This document shows positions 9,284 through 17,900 of a stretch of 64,000 bases of DNA, one piece after another. Every line of letters begins with the position of its first letter. Positions within the stretch are counted from its first letter, which is position 1. Position numbers and translations under genes: made by a program. The notes under the pieces were generated by a model. That model saw only the letters and a list, made by a program, of their open reading frames with translations. It had not been told where the DNA came from and ran no database searches. The stretch is from Planctomycetota bacterium (GTDB lineage Bacteria; Planctomycetota; Planctomycetia; Pirellulales; Pirellulaceae), in contig JACNKX010000206.1 of NCBI GenBank assembly GCA_014381825.1, positions 1 through 64,000 of the forward strand, written 5' to 3'.

Positions 9284-9350
9284 TCGGACAGGTTTCTGCC
9301 CCACCTGCCGAGTCAGGCCCTCCGAGGTTTCTGCCCCACCTCGTCGGGCC
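9284..9350. repeat. Pair of REP-like hairpins with the same loop and different stems
   Basis: Two hairpins share the 9-base loop TTCTGCCCC. The first (9284-9311) has the stem TCGG-CAGGT/ACCTG-CCGA with one bulged A. The second (9316-9350) has GGCCC and CGAGGT paired with ACCTCG and GGGCC around a symmetric TC/TC internal loop. The stems differ in sequence but keep pairing, so structure rather than sequence seems conserved. They look like dispersed palindromic elements. Confidence 0.65.
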
Positions 9351-9441
9351 GACATTATTTCTTGGTGTTAGTTGTGAGCATTCGGTACACTGCGTGCCGT
9401 ACTGAGGCAGTTCTTTACCACATGGCAAATTGGGGGCTCGG

Positions 9442-9753
9442 ATGATTGCTTTGCTTTGTGCTATTGCCATCGGACAAGTTGACGTTGCCGAACTTCGTGA
9501 GCGTTACGAAATTGCGGAGTCGCTGTTCAACGACGAGCTAAGCCGCTACGCAAAATCTTGCCGGGAGCAATACGAAGCGATCCAACGCGAGCCAGACGAG
9601 GCACGCAAACGCGAGTTGTCCGAAGAGTTGGAAGCGTACAAACGGGAAATGTCGCCGCTGTTATCGGGTGGTCGTTGGGTGATCGTTAGTGTCGTATTCT
9701 ACCGGTACTGTCGCTCATTTCGCGCAGCTTCGAGGTTCGTGGCAACGAGCTGA
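9442..9753 (+). CDS. Small hypothetical protein with a hydrophobic start and charged helix
   Basis: Not recognised. The 103-residue product starts MIALLCAIAIGQVDVAELRERYEIAES; a short hydrophobic start could be a signal peptide, followed by a strongly charged helical stretch (QREPDEARKRELSEELEAYKRE). The last 25 residues look unlike the rest and overlap the 3' end of the convergent gene at 9715, so the frame may have been shortened or shifted. The ATG at 9442 is preceded by a G-rich stretch. It may be the first part of a once longer secreted protein. Confidence 0.45.
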   Translation: MIALLCAIAIGQVDVAELRERYEIAESLFNDELSRYAKSCREQYEAIQREPDEARKRELSEELEAYKREMSPLLSGGRWVIVSVVFYRYCRSFRAASRFVATS

Positions 9754-10263
9754 CTTCCGATGATCGTTTCGACTCGGACGACGAGCGTCGTGTGGTTTTG
9801 GCGTCGTTGCCGCGATGTGGTACGCGAAGCGGACGTTGCCTCGGACCTTGATCGTCTTCTTGGAGCGGATGTCGCGGAGCATTTGTTCGGCGGACTCTAC
9901 TAGATTCGGTGAAACATCCGCCCACTTACCTTCTTCGGCGAACTGACGTGGGAGGTCGGCGAGGATCTTATCGCGTGTGGCCTCGTTTAACTTTGACAAG
10001 ATCAAGGCAACCAGCGTCGCTTGGTTTGGAGTCGCACTCACGGCTCGTTCCTGGTCGGCACCGACCATTAAAGTGCCGTGTAAGGAACGATGGACCGTGA
10101 GGCCATCAATCTCGCCCGTGATCATCAATCGAACTTGGCGCGAGTCGTTCGCAGGTAAGACATCGCGGTCCGCTTCTTTGCTGGCCGCTTTGTCGGTTGC
10201 GGCCCATAGTACGGCTGCCAATTCTTGCTCTGTCAGTTGTGGTTGTAACGTCGTCGTAGCCAT
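9715..10263 (-). CDS. Conserved-looking hypothetical protein, partner of the upstream sigma factor
   Basis: Function unknown. The 182-residue product starts MATTTLQPQLTEQELAAVLWAATDKAASKEADRD after a clear GAGGAGG box. Its middle (VRLMITGEIDGLTVHRSLHGTLMVG) looks like mixed beta structure and is followed by helices (LVALILSKLNEATRDKILADL). The last 30 residues are basic and low in order. It lies 85 bases downstream of the sigma-like gene in the same direction, so the two are probably cotranscribed and it may modulate that factor. No membrane segment or metal motif is seen, so it is not a typical anti-sigma factor. Confidence 0.6.
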   Translation of the reverse strand: MATTTLQPQLTEQELAAVLWAATDKAASKEADRDVLPANDSRQVRLMITGEIDGLTVHRSLHGTLMVGADQERAVSATPNQATLVALILSKLNEATRDKILADLPRQFAEEGKWADVSPNLVESAEQMLRDIRSKKTIKVRGNVRFAYHIAATTPKPHDARRPSRNDHRKSARCHEPRSCAK

Positions 10264-10348
10264 CTTTCTTCCTCCTCAACACAGATACTCAATCACATTC
10301 AATTCGTTTCTTACTTCTATCAATTACTATGCTTTTACCCGTCGCTTC

Positions 10349-11074
10349 TCACCGCATTTTCCTCTCCAAACGGACATTTGCTCGATGAATTATGCGGTAC
10401 GCGGTACTGAGACTGACATCGAGCAATTCGGCAATCTCGTTCGCGTCACAACCTTGTAGCTGAAGCAGCAGAACGGATGAGTCGTCGGCATCAAGTTGCG
10501 ACAACGCCTGCTGTAGATCCATGCGATCGTCAAGCAACTCGCGCGTATCATTGTCTGCGTTATCCACCAACAGCGGCGCTGTCCGAAAGTGCAAACGCCG
10601 CAGGGTACGGATCGCCATTCGGCACTCGTGTGACAGGATAGTGTGCATCCAGCCAGCGAAGTGAATCTCGGCGCGATCACGGTCGAGACAGAGATCCGGA
10701 GTTCGTCGCAGCTTGGCCGCGAATCGCAGAATAACTTCGTGTTTGACGTCGTCTACCAACTGGTCTGGCAAGTGTGACGATCGCAATGCCGTTCGCGAAC
10801 ATTGTTCCAGACGACGGACGAACCACGGGTGGGTGATCATCAGCTCCCAAAGCTCGCGCCACGGGGCTGCTTTGGAGTCGTTGAGTATCGCCAAGTAGTG
10901 AGTGCAGAGATCCGCCGCGTCCGGCACATCACTGCGGCAATGTGACTTGGGGCGACACTTGGCAGGCAGTTCACAGCTCTTACGTTTCGGCTTGCATGTG
11001 GTCTCTGCATTCGCATCGTGACGTGCGTGTTGTTTCGGTCGATTCGGGCGGCGGGAACGAGAGGGACGAGCCAT
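10349..11074 (-). CDS. ECF-like RNA polymerase sigma factor
   Basis: Sigma-70 family protein of 241 residues. Residues 1-50 are basic and disordered (MARPSRSRRPNRPKQHAR), unlike a typical short ECF factor. A region-2-like helix pair follows (LVDDVKHEVILRFAAKLRR, then IHFAGWMHTILSHECRMAIR). Region 4 is clear at the C-terminus: LSQLDADDSSVLLLQL, then EIAELLDVSLSTAYRIIHRA, a helix-turn-helix. The start is supported by an AAAGGA box. It is cotranscribed with the 182-residue gene at 9715. Its regulon is unknown; a motif shared by several minus-strand promoters (21.6, 22.4, 27.6 and 28.6 kb) is one candidate target. Confidence 0.8.
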   Translation of the reverse strand: MARPSRSRRPNRPKQHARHDANAETTCKPKRKSCELPAKCRPKSHCRSDVPDAADLCTHYLAILNDSKAAPWRELWELMITHPWFVRRLEQCSRTALRSSHLPDQLVDDVKHEVILRFAAKLRRTPDLCLDRDRAEIHFAGWMHTILSHECRMAIRTLRRLHFRTAPLLVDNADNDTRELLDDRMDLQQALSQLDADDSSVLLLQLQGCDANEIAELLDVSLSTAYRIIHRANVRLERKMR

Positions 11075-11550
11075 CTTGGCGTCCTTTCATAGTGAGTGCG
11101 CATACGCCAACGCATTACTGCCAGACGTATGCAGAAACAGACGAGGTCGGTGAGAACTACCGAAGAACCGAGAGGTGGGTCGCCTCTCGTACTACTCGTC
11201 TGCCCGCCAGACGATCGCGGTCGGCACCTGCCGAACGAGGATTCTGCTTGAAGACATTACGGGTGAATCCATGACCCGTATTACATCCTTGATGTGTCAT
11301 GAATATATACCGCTGTACACTAATGTCAAGCAGCAATTGCGAGCCGAATCACAACTATTTGTGGATGCCAATTTCCCCCCGCTAATGCCCGTAAATCGAC
11401 GCCGATTTCGAGCCCGATGTTTGCCGCTTCCGACGACTTGAAACTGCTCTCTGGACACATGCGCGGGAGAGATTTCGGCACGGCCAATTGCGAGCAGGAG
11501 ACGCGCAGTTCGCTGGCGAATTATCCGCTTCGGAATACCTGTGTCCCAGG
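11075..11550. other. Intergenic region, no gene seen
   Basis: This 476-base stretch separates the sigma gene from the end of gmhA. Reading frames here are short and lack ribosome sites. I see no tRNA, repeat or strong terminator. It presumably holds the promoter of the sigma gene. Confidence 0.5.
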
Positions 11551-12168
11551 TTAGGTACTCAGAGTCGCGTAGCGGCCAGCATGGTTAATGCGGCCGAATA
11601 CGTCATCCAGCACCCAATGGAAGAGGCAGAGATGAATGCTCTCGACCATTCCCATGTCGTCCAGTGGAATGTGGATACCGTCTTGTTGCACCTGTTTCAG
11701 TTTCCCGCCATTGAAGCCAGTGAGTCCGAAGGTCGTTGATCCGTGTCGGTTCGCCCAGTCCACTGCGTTCAACACGTTGGGGCTGTTCCCGGAACCACTG
11801 ATGGCAATGACCAAATCGCCTTCGGTGCCATAGTTCATCAACTGTTGGACAAAGATTTGGTCGTAATCGAGATCGTTTCCGATGGCCATAATCCAACCGG
11901 CGTTGTCAGTCAGGCTGAGAACCTTCAGCCGCTGCTTCGACTCGTCATGTAGATCGTCCTGTCGCAGCAAACTTTTGCCGAGATCCTCGCTCATGTGGCT
12001 GGCCGTTGTTCCAGAGCCGCCATTACCGAAGATGAAGACGAACCGACCATCCTGCCAGGCTTCGTAGATGAGATCCGCCCAGCGACTTAGTTCGGCGGGT
12101 GAGACACGCTCCACTGCTGCCGCTAATCGATGTAGATACTCAGCCGCATCGATTTTGGAGCCAAGCAT
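11551..12168 (-). CDS. gmhA: Sedoheptulose 7-phosphate isomerase (SIS domain)
   Basis: GmhA converts sedoheptulose 7-phosphate to heptose 7-phosphate, the first step of ADP-heptose synthesis in the cytoplasm. The 205-residue protein has the SIS-domain signature FIFGNGGSGTTASHMSEDLGK, then LVIAISGSGNSPNVLNAVDWA and TTFGLTGFNGGKL, and the C-terminal MVESIHLCLFHWVLDDVF helix of GmhA-type isomerases. The ATG at 12168 is preceded by GAGGAG, so I chose it over an upstream start. It is the last gene of the minus-strand block that also holds hldE (22.4-23.9 kb) and the heptosyltransferase-like protein (24-27.5 kb). Confidence 0.85.
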   Translation of the reverse strand: MLGSKIDAAEYLHRLAAAVERVSPAELSRWADLIYEAWQDGRFVFIFGNGGSGTTASHMSEDLGKSLLRQDDLHDESKQRLKVLSLTDNAGWIMAIGNDLDYDQIFVQQLMNYGTEGDLVIAISGSGNSPNVLNAVDWANRHGSTTFGLTGFNGGKLKQVQQDGIHIPLDDMGMVESIHLCLFHWVLDDVFGRINHAGRYATLST

Positions 12169-12227
12169 TAGTCGTCTCCTCAAGCGGTGGGATTCGTGTC
12201 ATTGCAGGAACCCAGCCGATAGCCAAG

Positions 12228-13271
12228 TTAAGTCACAGCTTCTTGCTCTAGCCTTTCTATGCTTTCAGGGTCAGTTCTTTTCAACAGTTCACACCAAAGA
12301 GTTGGAATCGTTTGTTGATGGTCGCCTTGGAAGTAGTAGCTGCTGCCTCCGTCGGCGATCGTGCGGCAAAGGATCGTCTTCCAGGGACGGTAGTAGTACA
12401 GCGGATGCATTTTACCAGGAGGGCCATCACGAAAGTTGTCGGGTAGGTTGACTAGGTCAAAAACTGCAGTTGTGAAACGCCGAGGGAGTGGGCTTGTTCC
12501 ATTGTCACGAACTCCGTTGTCACTTTCCTCTTGGCGATGGACGTTCCGCGCCATCGAGAGTGCCTTGAGGTAAACCTCGGGGCCAGTCACTGCGCTGCCG
12601 ACGTTTAGAAAGACGCCGCCTTCGAGATCCTGGATGGCACGGGCAAAGATCAGGAAGTCGGTATAGCTGGCTTTACCGAGGGCCGCTCCGTCGCAGTTTT
12701 GCGTTGCGTGGATGATGTCGCTGCCGATGCTAACGTGCGAAGTGACCGGTATGCCAAGTCGATAGCCCGTCGCTGCGATGCTTACGCGTCGATTAGGGAG
12801 CTGTTCCTCCTCAATCACGCGCCCCACCGCTTCGCCGAGCCCTTCGTCTCGCTTGGCAGCTTCGACGATGATGTCGTTTAAGCGACTTGTCTCCTGCCAC
12901 AATCCGAACTGCCCGGCTTGAATCCACTTGGCGACGTTCTCGCTGGTTCCGCCAGCCGTCGCTAGTTCAAAGTCATGAATGATGCCAGCGCCGTTGGTCG
13001 CGAGGTGCGTAATCAGCTCGCGTTCCATTAAGTCGACGAGAAATCGCGACAAACCGAGCTTGATTGGATGCCCGCCCATCATGACGATCACGGGGCGATC
13101 GGCTCTGCGAGCTGTCACAATGGCTCGCAGCAGTTCATCCCACTCAGGATGCTCAGACGATGACGTCGGCGGCGCCAGCGGCATCAATCTCTCAATCGTC
13201 ATGTCGCTACCACGGTCTGACAAACACCGAAGCTGCAATTGACCACGATCAAACAGAGGATATCGACTCAT
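12228..13271 (-). CDS. Deoxyhypusine-synthase-like protein of unknown role
   Basis: The 347-residue protein resembles the NAD-dependent deoxyhypusine synthase fold: MMGGHPIKLGLSRFLVDLM, the phrase THLATNGAGIIHDFELATAGGTSENVAKWI, and a nucleotide-binding-like GSAVTGPEVYLKALSMARN. Bacteria lack eIF5A, so true deoxyhypusine synthesis is unlikely; bacterial relatives act as homospermidine-synthase-like or remain unassigned. The position directly before gmhA (60 bases) suggests a role in the glycan block, but that is only context. I chose the ATG at 13271 because the following SRYPLFDRGQLQL looks like protein; 13202 is an alternative. Confidence in the family is moderate, in function low. Confidence 0.6.
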   Translation of the reverse strand: MSRYPLFDRGQLQLRCLSDRGSDMTIERLMPLAPPTSSSEHPEWDELLRAIVTARRADRPVIVMMGGHPIKLGLSRFLVDLMERELITHLATNGAGIIHDFELATAGGTSENVAKWIQAGQFGLWQETSRLNDIIVEAAKRDEGLGEAVGRVIEEEQLPNRRVSIAATGYRLGIPVTSHVSIGSDIIHATQNCDGAALGKASYTDFLIFARAIQDLEGGVFLNVGSAVTGPEVYLKALSMARNVHRQEESDNGVRDNGTSPLPRRFTTAVFDLVNLPDNFRDGPPGKMHPLYYYRPWKTILCRTIADGGSSYYFQGDHQQTIPTLWCELLKRTDPESIERLEQEAVT

Positions 13272-13401
13272 CGTGGATGCCTCGACGCCTCCCAAAAAGC
13301 GAGTCTTAACGTCAGGTCAGTCAACAATCGGTCCCTGCCACCTCTTCTTCTCTATGATGGTTTCCACGTCGGTTGCTGCCGACGAAAATCGGAAAATCGC
13401 G

Positions 13402-13420
13402 AAGGGCAGATTCTGCCCTT
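13402..13420. repeat. Perfect 9-bp-arm palindrome downstream of the propeller gene
   Basis: AAGGGCAGA-T-TCTGCCCTT lies between the 3' end of the propeller gene and the deoxyhypusine-synthase-like gene. It is a possible transcript-end hairpin without a T-run, or a protein-binding site. Confidence 0.5.
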
Positions 13421-13448
13421 GGGGAGACCACCTTTCTACTTTCGAGAA

Positions 13449-14813
13449 TTAAGGGGACGCTTCCCCTCCACTCGAAGGGGACACCATCTCCCCTGCAACA
13501 ATCACACGGGCTCTAACTGTGTACCCGCCAACAGTCAAAGGTGGAGTCGTGACTCTGAAGGTCGTCTGCGTGTTCCGCTCGTTGAACTCCAACTTTTTTA
13601 CGTGACACCCATCGAAGGAGATTACGTCTCGATTGACACTAAATACGCTGCCCACGTCCGACTGGAACTGCAAAGTGTGCACTACTTCTCCGGTGGACTT
13701 GCTTAAGAAAACAAGTGTGCGTTCCCCCGTCGGAATAACAATTACGTTTCCGTGTATGCATGAAGCACCACTAATCGACTTCGTGTCGTACTCAACAGAC
13801 CAAACCGCTTGCCCAGTCAGACCATCGAACGACTCAATTCTTCCATCGCGATAAAGCACGACGCTAGATCCAGTCGAAATCGAATGGCAATAATCAACTC
13901 CACGTACTGCCCACTTTTGCAATCCAGTCTCCGCGCTCAAAACCATACACTGTGTAGCACTTACAACGGCGAGCGATTCGTCGAGGACACAGATCTTTCT
14001 AGGGGCACCAAAATCCATTGGAAGTCGACGAATCCAGTCGTAGTGCCTAGTGCGAACATCAACCGAATAAAGTGATCCTCGAGTGACCAGGACAATGTTG
14101 TCGCGACGCGCCGCGGTTGTAGAGGCAATGCTCCCCAACGCCTCTTGAGACTCGGCATCGCGAATACCGTTCAGCGGGAGCTTGAAGGAAGAAAGTAACG
14201 CTCCGGAAGCACCATCGAGCGTTCGATGTTCTATGTAGTCTCGAAATACTGACAGCAGCTCTAGTTCATTGCGGCCAACCCGCCCGAACAAGAAGTCATC
14301 TGACGAGAGCGTACTCTCAACAGTACGTTGCCAAATTAGTCGCCCAGACAAGTTCACGTCAAATGCGGAGAGACGCGTGTTATCCCTTTCGTAATATGCC
14401 ACAAATGACCGTCCGATCAAGGCCGATCGGACTTGATTTGACGTCCCTTGCTTACGGTCTATTCCAATTTCTAGACTGCTCCTATCGATTGGACTTTCCC
14501 AGATTCTCTTTCCAGTCATGTAATTGACGGCCACCGTTTTGCCATGCGGGCAAGTACAGACCAAAGTAGACTTGACAAATAACGGAGCTAAGGTCGCTCC
14601 GTCTGCTTTACAAGAAGTTGTTGCATCATGTTTATCGCAGACCGTAGCAGACCAAATGAATCGCCGGTCGGTCGCAAAAACAATATCTAAACTCAATAGA
14701 AAAATGACGCCTGCCATGGTCGCAATCTTCAACTTCGCAATCAGATCGCCTCTACCTAAGCATTTGCTCGCCGCAAAAACGAAACTGGTTGAAGTACCGG
14801 CTGCCTTGTTCAT
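13449..14813 (-). CDS. PQQ/BamB-like beta-propeller protein, secreted
   Basis: The product (454 residues from the ATG at 14813) has a membrane-spanning or signal segment LKIATMAGVIFLLSLDIVFA near residue 30, then repeated blades of the PQQ-like type: NYMTGKRIWES, GASGALLSSFKL, DVRTRHYDWIRRL, SAETGLQKWAV, DGLTGQAVWSV and SKSTGEVVHTL. Such eight-bladed propellers bind proteins outside the cytoplasm or act as outer-membrane assembly factors; no PQQ-binding or dehydrogenase residues are evident. It lies directly after the Rhs gene and its start region overlaps a decayed copy of the Rhs tip, so it may have arrived with that tip. A role as partner or immunity protein of the Rhs tip is only a guess. 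A GTG at 14825 is an alternative start. Confidence 0.7.
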   Translation of the reverse strand: MNKAAGTSTSFVFAASKCLGRGDLIAKLKIATMAGVIFLLSLDIVFATDRRFIWSATVCDKHDATTSCKADGATLAPLFVKSTLVCTCPHGKTVAVNYMTGKRIWESPIDRSSLEIGIDRKQGTSNQVRSALIGRSFVAYYERDNTRLSAFDVNLSGRLIWQRTVESTLSSDDFLFGRVGRNELELLSVFRDYIEHRTLDGASGALLSSFKLPLNGIRDAESQEALGSIASTTAARRDNIVLVTRGSLYSVDVRTRHYDWIRRLPMDFGAPRKICVLDESLAVVSATQCMVLSAETGLQKWAVRGVDYCHSISTGSSVVLYRDGRIESFDGLTGQAVWSVEYDTKSISGASCIHGNVIVIPTGERTLVFLSKSTGEVVHTLQFQSDVGSVFSVNRDVISFDGCHVKKLEFNERNTQTTFRVTTPPLTVGGYTVRARVIVAGEMVSPSSGGEASP

Positions 14814-14917
14814 TTCGTCACGCACTTTCGCTTAAATAAATTGAGCATAGCTCCCATGAAGATCCTTCCCTGAAATATCGAAATACCATTTTACAACTTA
14901 CCTTCTTTTATGGAGCT
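14810..14917 (-). pseudogene. Decayed orphan copy of the Rhs C-terminal tip
   Basis: One frame reads KEGKL, stop, then NGISIFQGRIFMGAMLNLFK RKCVTK, stop. The neighbouring Rhs protein ends KEGTFSMCTAKIQGRIFMTA then KLTLFKGKCVPR. The match runs across about 100 bases at DNA and protein level and is broken only by the internal stop. It lies 27 bases downstream of the Rhs stop codon. Rhs loci often keep displaced old tips downstream of the current one; this looks like such a relic. Confidence 0.75.
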
Positions 14918-14943
14918 CGTATTCACAGATCAAGATATTCTTG

Positions 14944-17900
14944 TCATTCTAATTCGGAAAATGGGTCAAATGGTCTTGGCACGCACTTTCCCTTGAATAG
15001 AGTCAGCTTCGCTGTCATAAAGATCCTTCCCTGAATTTTCGCTGTGCACATTGAGAACGTACCTTCTTTCGGAGGAATTAGAGTCGAAGGATCGTCTGGC
15101 CACGTCTCGATCGATTTTTCTGCCTCCGATCGAAAACGCCACCAAAAATCAAAACTAATTGGGTCCGTAGTTTTTTCGTTGTCCCACCAATACTTCACAT
15201 GAATTGGCTTCTTGTCCGTGCATTGGCAGGCCGTGTTACAACCATATGGCCCCCTCCCAAGATGAAAAAACTCTGCAATCTTCCTCTCCATTTTCCTTGT
15301 CAAAGGTTTCCCCGTCGTTACTTCAAAGGCCTTATTGCAAATAGACACTTGAATGGCGTTTTCAAGGGTATTATCAAGACTCTTTAATTGTGCCTCGATT
15401 TCTGCGGTTAATGGAGGACAATCGCCCTCAAGCGAAATGTGGAAAACGCTGGGAATTCCCTTTCCACCGCCATTATTCTCAATCTTTCCATCGCATTCGA
15501 TATGATAACACTCGGGACGGCAGGCGCAGGTACCCATTGGATCCAACAGAGATGTTGGTGCATTGCCAACGTATAAGAGCTGGTTGACGGAGCCACTGCC
15601 AAATCCAATAGGATCCCGCCGGAGAAAGCTTCCGAGGTGCGCGTCGTAGTACCGATTTCGGTAGTAGTAAAGCTCTGTTTCAGAATCGTGCCGTCTGCCA
15701 GTGAAAGTGTACGGATTGCCGATGGTACTTGTTGAGCCGACGAAGCTCGCATTCAGGAATGACAACTCCCCATACGGCTCATACAGATACCGCTCGACAA
15801 TGGAGGTTTCGCTATCGACCATCGCAGTCAGATTCCAATTTGCATCCTGTACGGCATACGATCGCTCATCGAGGGTCCCGTTAGCGTCGGTGTCACGATC
15901 GCGAATTATAAGTTGATCGACATACTGAGGTCCCCATATGTGTTGGCGCTCTGCGGTGGTTGAAGAGTCAATACGTTCTTCCAAACATTGCCAGTTGTTT
16001 GAATACAGGCAGAGGAGGACGGTAGAGTCGACATCCTTAGTCACACGACGTTGGAAGGTGTCGTAAACATACTCAGCAACGGTCGTCGCTCCTTCCTCTA
16101 CCTTGACCATGCGATTCCACGCATCGTACGTGCAGGTGAAGCCGACGGTTGGGTCTGCTGGCTTCGGAACTGTTGTCATGTTTCCGTTGCGGTCGAACGC
16201 GGGAACGATCCAGGAAGGACCAGTCGTCTCCGTGATGTCAGTGATCTCGTTGCATTCGTTCACCGATCGAGATTGATTGAGGTCGGAGGTGCCGCTGGTT
16301 TTTTGAACGAAGTTTGACCAATTGCCGAGCGGATCGAGCGTCCAATCCTCCTCGTTGCCGGGTATGCCGGTAATGGCGGTCTTGCCAGCGTTGAGATCGC
16401 CGCGGTCAAAGTTTTGCAAACGATGGAGACCGTCGTACGTGTAGAACTCGTCGAAGTCCTTGCTGTTGTTCGCGGCAACGACGTTTTCTTTCCAGGTGCG
16501 GTTGCTGGCGCGATCGTAACCGTACTTGTAGCGATCTACATCGACTGACGAACCGTAGTCGTACCAGCGGTGATCGATGATTCGATCAAAGCGGTCGAAG
16601 CCAGCGTAGGTACCGCTGGTACCTCCGAAGAGGTCCAGCTTTACATCGGGTTCTTCGTAGTCTTGGATGACCACCGTGCCGAGTCCCAGATAAGTGTACG
16701 AAGCCAACACGTCGCCGGGTGAGCCGCTGTTGTCGTCGTTGATGGCGTCGAGGCGATTCACCACATCCGCGGCGCTATCGGTTGTGCCATATGTGTAGTG
16801 TACCAAACGTCCATTGGGATAGCGAAGTGAAGTTGGCCGCAAGCCGTTTTCAAGTTCGCCGTTCGTGGCGATTTCCTCGTAATTGTAACCAACATACGGT
16901 GTGTTGCCGTCTTTGGCACCGCTGTGCTCTTGGTACTCCCGGTCGAGCAGGCCGAAGTCGTTGTATTCGCGGAGCACCTCGTTGATGACATTGCCACTGC
17001 CAACAGCTACGTTGTCGTACGAAGTCGCCTTTTCGACCTGACCACGAACTTTATAAGTGGTGCTGAGGCGACGAACTGCACCGTCCACTCCGGATGCCAA
17101 GGTCGTGATGCGATCATGTGTTTGTCGCCCTAGATCGTCGTAATCGTACTCGTGGATTGAGCCGTTTTGATCTTTGAGCGCCAGGCGTTGGCGTTGGCGA
17201 TTGTAAGTGTACTCGATGCGGTCGTACGTGCCGTCTGTGCCGTTGCCGAGCGGATCGCTTGTGTCGTCCGAGTCGGGATGAATCTCGGCGCAGAGCAGGT
17301 CCGAACGGGCAATATCGGAATCGGCGAGCGTCGTGCCGTAGACATACTTCGTTGTTTGATCGTCGGAGGCACTTTGTTGCTTCGCCGTGATCGTCGCTTG
17401 TTGGCCGTCGGCCGTGTAGGTGAACTCAACTGTGCGATCTTCGTCCGCATTGCCGGTCGTCGGATCGCCGTCGGTGTAGTTCTCGATCGTCTTGGTGACT
17501 CGGCCTGCATCGTCGAAGAACGTGCGGACTTCTGTGCCGGACGGATCGATCGTTTTGTAGGCTTGACCAGCATCATCGTGATCGACGGTCGTGACGAGGG
17601 TCGTGTCACTACGAGTTGGAACCGTGTTGGATCGAGTTAAGACAACATCCGCGTTGGTGCCGTAGTTGGAGGTTGCTTGCTTTCGGCCCGCTGCATCGAC
17701 GTAAGTCGCAGCGTAGCTGACGCGGGCTCTAGGTTGCGAGCCCGCAGGGGTCGTCAGCTCGCCGGTGCCCGTTGCGTCGTGATGTCGACGACGCAGGCGT
17801 GTTTCGGTCACGTTACTTGCATCATCGTAATCGGTTTCGGTTTGTTCAAGGATGGTATCGTCGGTGACGTTGGTGGCGGCGCTGTAGTCGCTACACGATG

